Shown: positions 40,213 through 49,978 of the stretch, piece after piece
How positions within the stretch are numbered: the first letter of the stretch is position 1
Layout: each line of letters opens with the position of its first letter
Program-made: the position numbers and the translations under genes
Assembly (NCBI GenBank): GCA_019448385.1
Contig: JAGTXO010000076.1
Coordinates: 27,501-91,500, forward strand
DNA: 64,000 nt
From: Diacronema lutheri
Lineage: Eukaryota; Haptophyta; Pavlovophyceae; Pavlovales; Pavlovaceae
Direction: 5' to 3'
Notes under the pieces: generated by a model
What the model was told of the DNA's origin: nothing
Database searches by the model: none
The model's input: the letters and a program-made list of their open reading frames with translations, nothing else

Positions 40213-41477
40213 GTTCGCGGACGAAGGAATAGGAGAGACCCGCGCGCGAAAAAGCGAAAATGGCCGCGAGAGGTGCGCGCGCGCGTCGCGTCGGCCCCGC
40301 GGGAGGTGGCGCGGTGCGTGTCGCGCTATGCGTGTCGCCGCTGCGCGTGGGGGTTCCTGACATACCCGGGAACCCCGCTCTCATAACCGCGACACGTGCA
40401 GGCGGCGCGGCCGCAGCGCCGCGAGCGGCGTCATCATCGGCGTCGGTCGCGGGCACCGGCTCTCGGTCGAGGTCATGAAGATCATCCTGCGGCGGCTATT
40501 TTCTCGGCAGGAGCGCGGTGAGGATTGCGGATGACCTCCACACATCCACCGACACGCTCACGGAGTCGATCGTCCGCGCCACCATCGAGCGGTACGAGGC
40601 CACCGGCATCGTCGATTCCCAGCCGAACAAGCCACACGCTCGGTGAGCCGGCAGCGGACGGCGGCGTCGCGGACGGTGTCGCCGTGCCGGCCCCGGGTTC
40701 CCAAAATGGCCAGGACCCCGCCGCCGCAGCTGCGACATCCGTCGCGCCCGGCCCGCCGGCCGGCGCAGGCGCGCTCGCGGCCCTCCGCTTGGACGCGGAC
40801 GCCGGCGCGCGCGCTGGCCTTGGTCGCGTCAAGGTCGCGCGCGCCGGTCCGTTGGACAAGGCGATAGCCGACAAGATGACGCGAGCGAAGCGCAAGGCCG
40901 ACCAAGACGAGGCCGATCGCGCGCGCGAGACCTCGGCGCCGGCTGGCGCGCGACCCCGCGTGCCGAGGGTTACCATGTACTCGCCTACAACAATTGGCGC
41001 GCTGCCGCAGCGCTCGTCTCGCAAGCCCAGCGCTGGCGCAACGAAGCCGCCCGAGAATCGACGATGCCGGTGGCCTCGTACCGCTCGATGGTGGCGCGGA
41101 CGATCGACTCCGTGAGCGTGTCGGTGGATGTGTGGAGGTCATCCGCAATCCTCACCGCGCTCCTGCCGAGAAAATAGCCGCCGCAGGATGATCTTCATGA
41201 CCTCGACCGAGAGCCGGTGCCCGCGACCGACGCCGATGATGACGCCGCTCGCGGCGCTGCGGCCGCGCCGCCTGCACGTGTCGCGGTTATGAGAGCGGGG
41301 TTCCCGGGTATGTCAGGAACCCCCACGCGCAGCGGCGACACGCATAGCGCGACACGCACCGCGCCACCTCCCGCGGGGCCGACGCGACGCGCGCGCGCAC
41401 CTCTCGCGGCCATTTTCGCTTTTTCGCGCGCGGATCTCTCCTATTCCTTCGTCCGCGAACTCAGACCCAACGGGCAG
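40196..41477. mobile_element. Palindromic DNA transposon with TA target duplication
   Basis: 1,282 bp flanked by TA at 40,194-40,195 and 41,478-41,479. The ends read CTGCCCGTTGGGTCTGAGTT inward from both sides. The arms (40,196-40,615 and 41,058-41,477, ~420 bp each) are near-perfect inverted copies; the 442-bp centre is unique. TA duplication and a helix-turn-helix-like reading in each arm (SAVRIADDLHTSTDTLTESI) suggest Tc1/mariner ancestry. No complete transposase with a DDE catalytic domain is seen, so it is probably non-autonomous and fold-back in form. High arm identity suggests recent activity or conversion. It lies at the 3' end of the methyltransferase gene and provides its stop codon. 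Confidence 0.88.
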
Positions 41478-41547
41478 TACTGAGGCGCCCCTAGCAAATG
41501 CGAATCGAAATGATTCTTGATTAACCATATTCATCGGGGGGCGCAGT

Positions 41548-44500
41548 TCATGGCGGGGCGCGGGTCGTGGTGCCCCCGAGGCTGTGCCGAGTGCGCGATG
41601 GGCGGCGCGACGAGAGCGGCGTGACCGTCGACGGCGATGAGGTGCTCGGCAACGCGCTCATCGCGGCGGATGCCGAGCGCGCGCAGTCGAGCTCGTCAGC
41701 GCCGCGGCCGCGCTCGTCGCGCCGCCCGATGGGCTGAACGCGCACGGCCGCCTCCGTGCTGCGCGACGTGCCCGCGCCCAGCCGCGCGCGCTCGGCCGCG
41801 TCGAGCGCGGCGTGGAGCGGGTTAAGCAGCGAGCGCATGATCGAGTTGATGCGCACGACGGTCGCGATCTGCACGACGAGCGAAAGCCGCCGCTTGTGCG
41901 CCTCGACTGCTGCGTCGCAGAAGAGCACGTGGAACGTGTCGACCGCGGCGAGCAGATTTGCATCGTCCGCCGCGTCATTGGTCGTGGGCAGCAGCGCGAT
42001 CTGCTCGACGCTGCCGCCCGTCGCCAGCCACACGTAGCACTCGACAACGCACCACAGCCGCTCGAACACGGACGGCCCCGCCAGTACGAGCAGCCGCGAC
42101 GAGCGCGACATGCGCAGCACGACGTGCTCGAGCGGGCACAGCTCGCGCTCGGTGCCGCCACCGCCGCCAGCGGCCGGCGTGGCCAGCGCCCGCATCAACG
42201 TGGCCGGCAGCGCCGTCCGCACTCAGCGGCGGCGCGCGCTCGGACGCGTCGCCGCGCGGCCGAGCCGCGTCGGGCGGCACAGCCGCGCACTCGCGTGACG
42301 GCAGCCGCGAGAGCGAGAGCGACGGCTCGGCCGTGTCGAGCGCGCGCGCGCGCTCGGCCGCGGGCGCGGGCGCGCTCGCCGCGGGCGTGGGCGCGACGCG
42401 CTGGGCCCTACGCGGCGAGAGCGTCGCGCCGACCAGCCCGGCCACGAGCGCCGCCGGGGTGGTGGCGACCGCGTTCAAGCGCGCCGACGCGCGCAGCCGG
42501 CGCGGCGCGCTTGGCGGCGTGCTGCGCGGCGCGCAGAGCGCATCGATCCACACGGCGGGCGGGCGGCCGTGCTCGCGCGCAAAGGTGCGCGCGTACTCGC
42601 GCAGCGCGCGCAGCTTGCCCGCTGGCTCGTCCGCCCACGCGTGCACGACGTACGCGTCAGCGCGTTGCGTGCCCGCCCGCCGCGGCGTGGCCACGTCGAT
42701 GCGGTGCGGCGCGACGTGGCGGCTGGCCGACCTGCCGTTACAACCGGACGACCATCGCGCCGATCGAGCCGCGCCGCCGTCCGCGCCCGCGCGCGGCCAG
42801 TCGGGCGCGCGCGCCTCGCGCTCGGCGCGCGTCCACGCGTCGTCGAGCGCGCGCAGCGCGCGCTCGTCGAGGAGGACCGGATGGAAGTGGCGCAGCGCCT
42901 CGGTGCACATGTCCGAAACGCTGCGCTCGTCCGCGTCCGTGCCGTAGCCGGCGAGCGGCGCGAGCGCCTCGAGCGCACCGAGCGTGCCGAGGCGCACCAT
43001 CAGCGCGGCTCGCATGCGCTCTCGGAACGACGGTGCGCACGAGATGGCCGTGCCGAGCGCGTAGAAGGCGACGGGCAAGAAGGCGAGCACGGCGAGGCCC
43101 TTGCCGTGCGGCTGCGCGAAGAGGCCAACGCGCGCGAGCGAGATCATCAGCGTGAGCTCGGCAAAGGCCTGCCCCGAGAAGGAGACCCACAGCATGCGAT
43201 ATATGAGCCAGAGCACGCTCTCCAGCTCGTGACGCCAGCGCCAGTGGTCGACTGCCGTGGCGAAGACGAGGGTGAAGCCGCTGCTCGCCGAGTAGAGGTG
43301 GCCGATCGCGACGCCGATCGCGAGCGGGTCCGAGCGGACCGCGCTCTCCGCCTCGAACGCGGCGTACTCGACGGTGAGCTCGAGCAAGAAGAGTACCGAG
43401 CAGGCGCACACGTACGTGTTAAAAAGCAGCACGAGCGCGTGCAGCCGCCGGCGCTGCGACGCGAGGGGCTGGAGCGAGAGGAGCGCGGTTGTGCCGCCCA
43501 CGACAACCGAAGACGCCGCGAGCGCCAGCCGGCCGAGCCAGAACGCGCCGATCTGCGCGCTCGCGTTGTGCGCGCGCAGGTGCGAGCGCAGGGTGACGCT
43601 CAGCAGCGCGGCGACGCCAATGCCGGTCAGCCCGCCGCCGACGGTGAGCGTCACGACCTCGAGGCGCCGCTGCCGGCCCTGCGCGAGCCGCAGCGCGAGG
43701 CTGAGCAGCGCCTCGACCCGCTCGGGCGAGAGCACATGCTCGTAGGCGAGAGCACGCTCGGTCGCGAGCCGGCGCAGCTCGAGCACGCCCGCGCCCGAGG
43801 CGCGCGCGCGCGTGCCGGCGTCCTCGATGATCGCGCGGCCAAGCGACTCGGGCAGCGACGGCGGCTCGACGTCGGCGTCGGACGCGACGGCGGCCGAGTG
43901 GCGCGCTTGCACGCCGGCGAGCCGCGCGCCCCACAGCGCGGTCGGCCCGGACGTGGCGCTCCCGCCGGCGTGCGAGGCGCTGCGCCACAGCGCGGTCGCG
44001 GCACGGCTGGCGCGGCGAAGCGGCGGGCAACCGCGCGTCTCGGGAGCGCTGCCGCCGTGCGCGCCGTCCGACGAGCGCGCGTCCGAGCCGACGCTCGCGC
44101 GGCTGGGCGCGCCGAGCGCGCCGCGCGCACGGCTCTGCCTGCCGAGCTGCGCGGATTGGCCGGCGCTCACCGCGAGCTGCGCGGTGAGGCGCGCGAGGTG
44201 CGGGTTGGCCACGGGGCCACCGCGCCCGCTCAGGCTCGCGCTCTGCACGCTCGCGCTCGCTGTGCTCGCCGAGCCGCGCACGAGAGTGCCGCCGCTGTCG
44301 CGCACACGGCGGTGGAGCGGCGCGCGGCGCGGCGCGGAGCCGTGCGGGCCCGCGGCGCGCGACGGCACGTCGAGCATTGCGACGACGTGGTACACGTCGC
44401 GCAGCAGGTTGTGCACGTTCCACACGTCAATCTGCTGCTCGGCAGAGAGCAGCAGCGAGTGCTGCACGCCACCGACCGTCACCGCCGAGCTAGCGGGCCG

Positions 44501-45438
44501 CGCGGCCACGAACGGCAGCGCCATCATCAGCGCGCATACGTCGTACGGCTTGACGAAGCCCTTGAGGTGCGCGCCGATGTCCGCCGTCTCGTCCAGCGCG
44601 TCGAGGCCGCGCGCCTCGAACTCGACGGCGGGCACGCCGCAGAAGGTCTCAAAGTACCACCGCTTGGAGCAGCGCGGCGGCAGGCTGCACGAACACACCT
44701 TGCCCCACAAGCCGGCGAGGCCGAGGAATTGCGCGTTGGCGAGGTAGACGAGTAGCGGCGACTGCGTGCGCGTCGCAAAGCTCTTGGCCAGCTGCATCGG
44801 CAGCAGCGGCACCGCCTCGCGCGACACGACCGCCATCTTCAGACGCGCGCCGAAGCAAAAGTCGTAGACCGAACGCGCCGCGTCCGGGTCGAAGACGTTG
44901 TTTTGCGACGCGTCGGGCCGGTAGCCGTGCGGCGCGGTTGGGTCGGGCGTGAGGCCGCCCTGGATCACCACCTCGGCCGTTGCGCGCAGCACGAGCTCGG
45001 GCTCGTCAGCGATTATGTCCGCAAAGTCGCGCAGCGAGGAGATGACACGATTGCAAGCGATTTCGGGCGTGCGGCGCGCAGCACGCTGCGAAAGAGTGCG
45101 CGTCCATCGAGCAGGCGCGCGTCGTCCGTCTCCGAGTAGCCGGCGAGCAGCATCTCGTGCGGCTGCTCGACGGAGGGCGTGCCCGCCGATCCGACGCCGA
45201 CCGGGATGCGTGGCTCGCGCAGCCGGTCGAGGATGCACCGCGCGAGCCGCGCGCGCCGGATCGGCCGACCGCCGCCGTTGGCGATGACGCCGCATAGCCG
45301 CAGCTGGCGCTGCTTGTGTACGACTACGCTTGCGAGCAGCGCCTTGACATCGTCCGGATCGGGGCCCGGGTCGGCGACGATGAGAAGACCCCGCGGCGGA
45401 TCGCGCGCATCGTTCGGTGACTCGCCCCCGTCACGCAT
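41548..45438 (-). CDS. Nucleoside hydrolase / polytopic membrane / TIR-like fusion protein
   Basis: Minus strand, start MRDGGESPNDARDPPRG at 45438. The N-terminal domain is a nucleoside hydrolase: ADPGPDPDDVKALL (calcium-binding Asp cluster), VIANGGG, SLRDFADIIADEPELVLRA, VVIQGGL, ASQNNVFDPDAARSVYDF, KPYDVCALMMALPF. The reading frame changes once within it, near 45,040, with no plausible intron there. A Ser/Arg/Ala-rich linker follows, then about six to eight TM helices (~43,000-43,740; e.g. LALAASSVVVGGTTALL, VLFLLELTVEYAAFEAE). Next is a TIR-like domain: AYVVHAWADEP and PAVWIDALCAP, a ~95-residue insert, then SRSSRLLVLAGPSVFERLWC. Near 42,180 the frame changes again; a 52-bp GT-AG intron would explain it. 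Similar TIR-like domains occur in algae and oomycetes in my recollection. Possible role: membrane-bound nucleoside or NAD metabolism signalling; inference only. Confidence 0.65.
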
Positions 45439-46045
45439 GCGGCTTGTCGTCCTCCACCGAGGCAGGCTTGCGCTCGCGCTTGCGCTCGACCACCAGTTCA
45501 GAACTCCCCGAACGTGGAGCCTGAGTGGCGCCGTTGCTGCAATTAGCCCGATCGAAGAAGACGTTGCAGAAATGTTTCATACTCATACGTGGATACTACA
45601 AATATACTAACGACGCTTTCCGACGGGTCAACAGATGGGGTCAGGAAGTGCGTAGCGAGGCGCCAGGCGGAGCAGGCCCAAAGGCCCACACGCGCCTAGC
45701 CTACTACAAATATACTAACGACGCTTTCCGACGGGTCAACAGATGGGGTCAGGAAGTGCGCAGCTATACTAACGACGCTTTCCGACGGGTCAACAGATGG
45801 GGTCAGGAAGTGCGCAGCGAGGCGCCAGGCGGAGCAGGCCCAAAGGCCCACTCGCGCCTAGCCACCGCGCGCCGCCGCCCGCGCGGATACTACAAATACT
45901 ACAAACCTGCCGGGAATCTCTCTTCGTTTCGCCCAACCTGCCTGCCGAATGAGCCGGCATCGGCAGGCAGTCCGGATTCGGATTCGGATCACGGCCGTCC
46001 GACTGGTCGCCGCCCGGCGCCGCTCGACGCTGCCACCGGGGGCGC
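45439..46045. other. Intergenic region, mostly repeats
   Basis: 607 bp between the starts and ends of neighbouring minus-strand genes. It is less GC-rich than average. Its central part is the repeat cluster at 45,590-45,870; the rest includes a CGGATT-rich short stretch near 45,970. No gene is supported, although one plus-strand frame stays open through the repeats. Confidence 0.55.
45590..45870. repeat. Direct repeats of a ~113-bp unit
   Basis: TATACTAACGACGCTTTCCG followed by ACGGGTCAACAGATGGGGTC recurs three times (from about 45,603, 45,713 and 45,765). The first and third copies extend through GCGAGGCGCCAGGCGGAGCA and GGCCCAAAGGCCCAC; the middle one is truncated. TACTACAAATA precedes the copies. 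This looks like tandem duplication of a moderately AT-rich segment of unknown origin. Confidence 0.88.
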
Positions 46046-46624
46046 TCACGCCCGTCGCGCGCGTTTTCCTCCACGCGCGCCGGCAACGGGCGACGGCGTG
46101 GGTGGGCGCGCGCGCGCGCGCTCCGAACCGCCGGCCGCACCGCTGCCGACCGCCTGCGGCGCGGCAGGCGCGGGCACGGGTGGCGCGCGGCGCGCGAGGT
46201 GCGTGGCCACGTCGGCCGCGCTCGTGCCCGTGCGCTGCCCCGCCGGCTGCCACCGTCCCGTCGCCTCGTCGTACGCCCATGCGGTCTGCGGCGCCGAGAG
46301 GTCGGGGCACAGCCTGAATGGGGTCGGCGCGCGGCTGACGCGGAGGGGCGCGCCGTAAAGGACGGCGCGGCCGCGGTAGAGGCCAACGTGCCCACCGCGC
46401 AGCACGACGGCGTCGCCCGGCGCGAACACCTCGCCCGCGCGCCCGCGTACGGCAAGCTCGACCGCCGCCGTCTCGTCTGCCGCACGGAACGCCGTCACGC
46501 GCCGGCCATCGGCGGTCTCGACGGGGCCGTTGAGGCGCTCGACTATGACGAGACGCGCGTGCACGTTTCGGTCGCCCGGCCGCAAGTCCGCCACGCCGCG
46601 AGCCGCCCCGCCCTCCGCGGCCAT
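46046..46624 (-). CDS. NABP: SOSS-B / NABP-like single-stranded DNA-binding protein
   Basis: Single exon, 192 residues, ATG 46624 (MAAEGGAARGVADLRPGDRN). An OB-fold runs through residues ~10-115: VADLRPGDRNVHARLVIVE, then GRRVTAFRAADETAAVELAV, FAPGDAVVLRGGHVGLYRGR, AVLYGAPLRVSRA. This follows the order of human NABP1/2 (hSSB), which bind ssDNA in the SOSS complex for double-strand break repair. The C-terminal third is low-complexity and basic (RARPPTPSPVAGARGGKR), like the disordered tails of the family. It is divergent from the plus-strand membrane gene, 93 bp apart. Confidence 0.72.
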   Translation of the reverse strand: MAAEGGAARGVADLRPGDRNVHARLVIVERLNGPVETADGRRVTAFRAADETAAVELAVRGRAGEVFAPGDAVVLRGGHVGLYRGRAVLYGAPLRVSRAPTPFRLCPDLSAPQTAWAYDEATGRWQPAGQRTGTSAADVATHLARRAPPVPAPAAPQAVGSGAAGGSERARARPPTPSPVAGARGGKRARRA

Positions 46625-46717
46625 CGCGCGCCGATCGACTACTTGGACGGTGCGGCCATCGTGCCCGCGAGGCTTGATGAAACCGCTCTTTCGTGCAGGC
46701 GCAATCAGCAGCGCAGC

Positions 46718-48056
46718 ATGCCGCGCCGGACGATCGCGGCGGCCGTGGCGACGTCGCTCAAGACGGAGTTCGCGGGCGTTGGCTGGGACACCACCCGCGC
46801 GCTCATGCCCTTCTCCAACGAGCTTGCAAACATCCTCGTCCAGTCGAGCATCGCGCCGCCGTCGCTCTATTCGCACGAGCACGGCGCGCCACTCTTCACG
46901 GCCATCTCGACCAACTTCTTCGACCTGCTCGCGCTGACCGGGATCATGCTCAACGTGGTGCAAGCCACGTCCATGTACGGCCAGATCAAGGGCATGCGGG
47001 TGCGCCACGCGCGCGCGCGAGACTCGGCCCTGCGGACCGTGGCATCGGCCGGCCGAAAGGTGGCCCGAGCTGCACGCGCGCGCGCGCGCGCGCGCGCGCG
47101 CGCGCGCTCTGGCGCGGAGGCGCGCCGTGCGCTGCCGGGTCAACGCGCGCGACTGTCGAGGCGCGTATCGCGCGGCGCACGCCGGTCGGCAGGCCCGGTC
47201 ACGCGCCGGCTCGGCGGGGCGTGGCATCGCCGCAGCTGGCCAGCGCACGTACGTGCGTGCATGCTCGCCACCGACCGACAGCGCTGCGACCTGCGCGCTT
47301 CCTTCCGGCTGCCCGCAGGTCGGGCTGCTCGTCGCCTTCCTCGCTTTTATCGTGCCCAATTCGATGCTCGCTGGCCTCACCGACCTTGTCGCCGGCTGCC
47401 GCCTGGACAGTTGCGGGGGCACGCTCGTCGGCGGCAAGCTCGTGCGCGCGCGCCGCGTGCGCAAGCACCCGCTCGCGTGGCTGTGCGCGAGTCAGGCGAT
47501 GGCGCCCCTTCTCGCATGGCACCCGCCCGGCCGCGCCGCGCGCGCTCTCCGCGTGCGGCTGCGCGAGCGCCCCCCTGCCGTGTCGCAATGAACCCCCCCC
47601 CCCCCTCCCCTTCCCACCCTTTCCGCTTTCCTCTCCCACCCTTTCCTCTTTCCTCCGCTGCAGCTCAAGCTCGGCCGGCTCGTCGCGGGCTGGTCGATCG
47701 TGTGGGCACTCGAGGCGTCGATCGAGCTGCTCAAGGAGGTGGCGTGCCACCCATCCGAGACGCACCTGCACCTGCAAGCCCTTCTGCCGCTCGCCGCGTC
47801 GCTCGGATGGAACGGCGTGCTGCACGTTGGCCTGCGGCACGGCAGGGCGGCGACCGCACAGCTCAAGAGCGCGTTCGCGCGCGCCGCGTCCAAGCTGCGC
47901 CCGCCCGCGCGCGACGCGCGGCGCGTGCCGTCGAGCCCGCCGCCGACGCCCGACCGCGCGGCCGTCAAGGCGGCGGAGGCAAAGGCGGAGGCCAAAGCGG
48001 CGGACGATGCTGATGAGCCGGCCACCGCAGCTGAGGCCTCGCCCGACGACAGCTAG
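46718..48056 (+). CDS. Membrane protein of unknown family
   Basis: Three exons: 46718-46999, 47319-47441, 47664-48056 (798 nt, 265 residues), phase-0 junctions, donors GTGCGC. It starts MPRRTIAAAVATSLKTEFAG. Hydrophobic segments are FFDLLALTGIMLNVVQATS, VGLLVAFLAFIVPNSMLAG and LVAGWSIVWALEASIELLK, plus LLPLAASLGWNGVLHVGL. The C-terminus is basic then acidic and disordered (AAEAKAEAKAADDADEP). The overall size and distribution of helices is a little like PEX11 peroxisome-division proteins, but I cannot point to a diagnostic motif, so this is a weak guess. No signal peptide is evident. Confidence 0.6.
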
Positions 48057-48142
48057 ACCGCGTCCAAGCTTCTCACTCACACTGATGACAGCGCTCAGCC
48101 GGCCCGATTTGAGCCGTCTCAAGTCTCGACTTCACGTGCCGC

Positions 48143-49006
48143 ATGCCGTCCGCGCGAGTTTTACTCCTCGTCGTCCTCGTCGCGCCGGCGGCGGCCGAGT
48201 CGCGCGTCGCCGAGTCGCGCGTCGCCGGCTCGCGCGTCGCCGGCTCGCGCGTCGCCGGCTCGCGCGTCGCCGAGTCGCGCGTCGCCGGCTCGCGCCTCTG
48301 TCGTTTCGCCGCCGTGCGTGGCGGCGCGGACGATGTGCCGACGAGCGCGTCCGAGAGCAGCACGCCACGCGCGCCGGCGTGCGCGGACGGCGGGCTGCTT
48401 TCGGACGCGCTCGCGATGCTCGCCGATGGCACGATGCTCGCGCGTCTCCAGCTCGCCGCGCGCACTGACCCGGCCGCGCGCGCGCGCATCGCCGAGCTGC
48501 TCGCGATCCCTGCGTTCGCGCGCTTGGTCCACGCAGCCGGGCTCGCGCCGGCTGCGGGCGCGACGGTCGAGGAGGTGCTCGCGGCAATGGCGGTGCCTGA
48601 AACCGTCGAGCGCATGCGCGCTCTCGCGGGCAGCCCCGAGGTGTGGCGCAAGGTCGCCGCCGTGCGCGCCGGTCGCCGCGCGGGTGCGGACGGCGCGGAC
48701 GACGGCGGCCTTGCCGATGACGGCGATGCGCTGCTCCGCCGGCTGCACGCTGTGCGCACGCGCGAGCCTGCGCGGCGCCTGAGCGACGCGGACGCGCTCG
48801 TCCTCCCGCGCGGGGCGCGCGTGCTCGCGCGGCATGCTGTCGAGGGCGCATGGCTGACGGCGACGGTGACGGGTGTGGCGCACGCGCTGCCCGGTGGCGG
48901 CGCGGCGTGCGACGTGCGCTACGCGGACGGGGAAGAAGAGAGGGCCGTGCCCGCGAGCCGCCTCGCGCCGATCGAGCCGACGGCCGAACTACCACGTCAT
49001 GGCTAA
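48143..49006 (+). CDS. Secreted protein with SRVA repeats and a Tudor-like C-terminal domain
   Basis: Single exon, 287 residues. MPSARVLLLVVLVAPAAA is a signal peptide. It is followed immediately by seven in-frame 5-residue repeats, (E/G)SRVA, from 15-bp units at about 48,197-48,298. Residues ~85-170 are helical (DALAMLADGTMLARLQLAA, IPAFARLVHAAGLAPAAG, MAVPETVERMRALAGSPEV), resembling a STI1/heat-shock-binding-like helical hairpin with its 'P..R..L..P' rhythm. The C-terminal ~55 residues (LPRGARVLARHAVEGAWLTA, then DVRYADGEEERAVPASRL) read as a small Tudor/Agenet-type barrel. That combination with an exported N-terminus is unusual. Plastid delivery is possible because the repeats are Ser/Arg-rich like a transit peptide. 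Function unknown. Confidence 0.65.
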   Translation: MPSARVLLLVVLVAPAAAESRVAESRVAGSRVAGSRVAGSRVAESRVAGSRLCRFAAVRGGADDVPTSASESSTPRAPACADGGLLSDALAMLADGTMLARLQLAARTDPAARARIAELLAIPAFARLVHAAGLAPAAGATVEEVLAAMAVPETVERMRALAGSPEVWRKVAAVRAGRRAGADGADDGGLADDGDALLRRLHAVRTREPARRLSDADALVLPRGARVLARHAVEGAWLTATVTGVAHALPGGGAACDVRYADGEEERAVPASRLAPIEPTAELPRHG

Positions 49007-49046
49007 AAAAAAGAGGAAAAAGGAAAAAAAAAGACCGCGCGGGCGG
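49007..49046. terminator. 40-bp convergent gap, A-rich
   Basis: The gap between two convergent stop codons is dominated by A runs (AAAAAAAAGAGG, GGAAAAAAAAAGACC) in a GC-rich genome, as would suit a polyadenylation region for the plus-strand gene. Confidence 0.4.
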
Positions 49047-49365
49047 TCACCACGGCATCAGTGTCGCGCGGCCAGTCGCGCGCAGCTCGGAGAGCGTGTG
49101 CTCGCGCTCCGCGGCGGAGAGGCGGAGGAGCCAGCGGTAGAAGCGCAACACGACTCGGCACATGTACACCTGCAGCAGCAGCAGCAGAAGCTTCCAGATT
49201 GTGGGTACGACGTAGGTCACGTACGCGGAGTAGCCAATCAGCGTCAGGCAGAAAGCGAGGTACACCTGCACGCGACGGCACGCGCAGGGCGCGTGGTCGC
49301 GCAGCCGCGTGGGCGGCGCGCGGGGGCAGCAGGCGCGTGGGCGGTGTGCAGCGCGCGAGCGCGGA

Positions 49366-49411
<46 letters not shown>

Positions 49412-49941
49412 GGACAAAGGGGAGGGGAGCTGCTGAGCGCCTCACCACCACCAGCCGATGATCAAAGCGAGAGGCGCCCACGTAGCCCACAATGCACGGC
49501 ACTATGCCGATGAGCAGCTGCGGGATGGGATGGGATGGGATGGGATGGGATGGGATGGGATGGGATGGGATGGGATGGGATGGGATGGGATGGGATGGGA
49601 TGGGATGGGATGGGATGGGATGGGGAGGAGAAATCAGAGCGGCGTGTAGACGGCGCGCGGGCGGCGCGCGGACGGCAGCGTTGGGTGCGCGCACGAGGAG
49701 GGAAAATGGCGGGAAAAGCGTCGCGGCGGTGCCCATCAGCGCCTCGACGAGCAGCAGCAGCACGTGCACCGCCGCGAACCACTTGGCGACGCGCGAGAGG
49801 GCGCAAAGCGCGGCCATTGGGCCGGGCAACTGCTCGGCCAAGCCGCCAGCGGCAGTTGAACCACTGCCGGCACGCGTGCTGGTCGCGCCGGCGAACATGG
49901 CGTGCAGTCTGCTCGCGCGTCCGCCGCGCGCATCCGCAGCC

Positions 49942-49978
<37 letters not shown>

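Noticed and set aside
46718-48056. PEX11 peroxisomal membrane protein
   Set aside because: Only size and helix layout are similar; no diagnostic motif could be pointed to, so it is left as unknown.
49522-49624. Telomeric repeat
   Set aside because: GGGAT pentamers are intronic, without TTAGGG or TTTAGGG units; a simple-sequence expansion.
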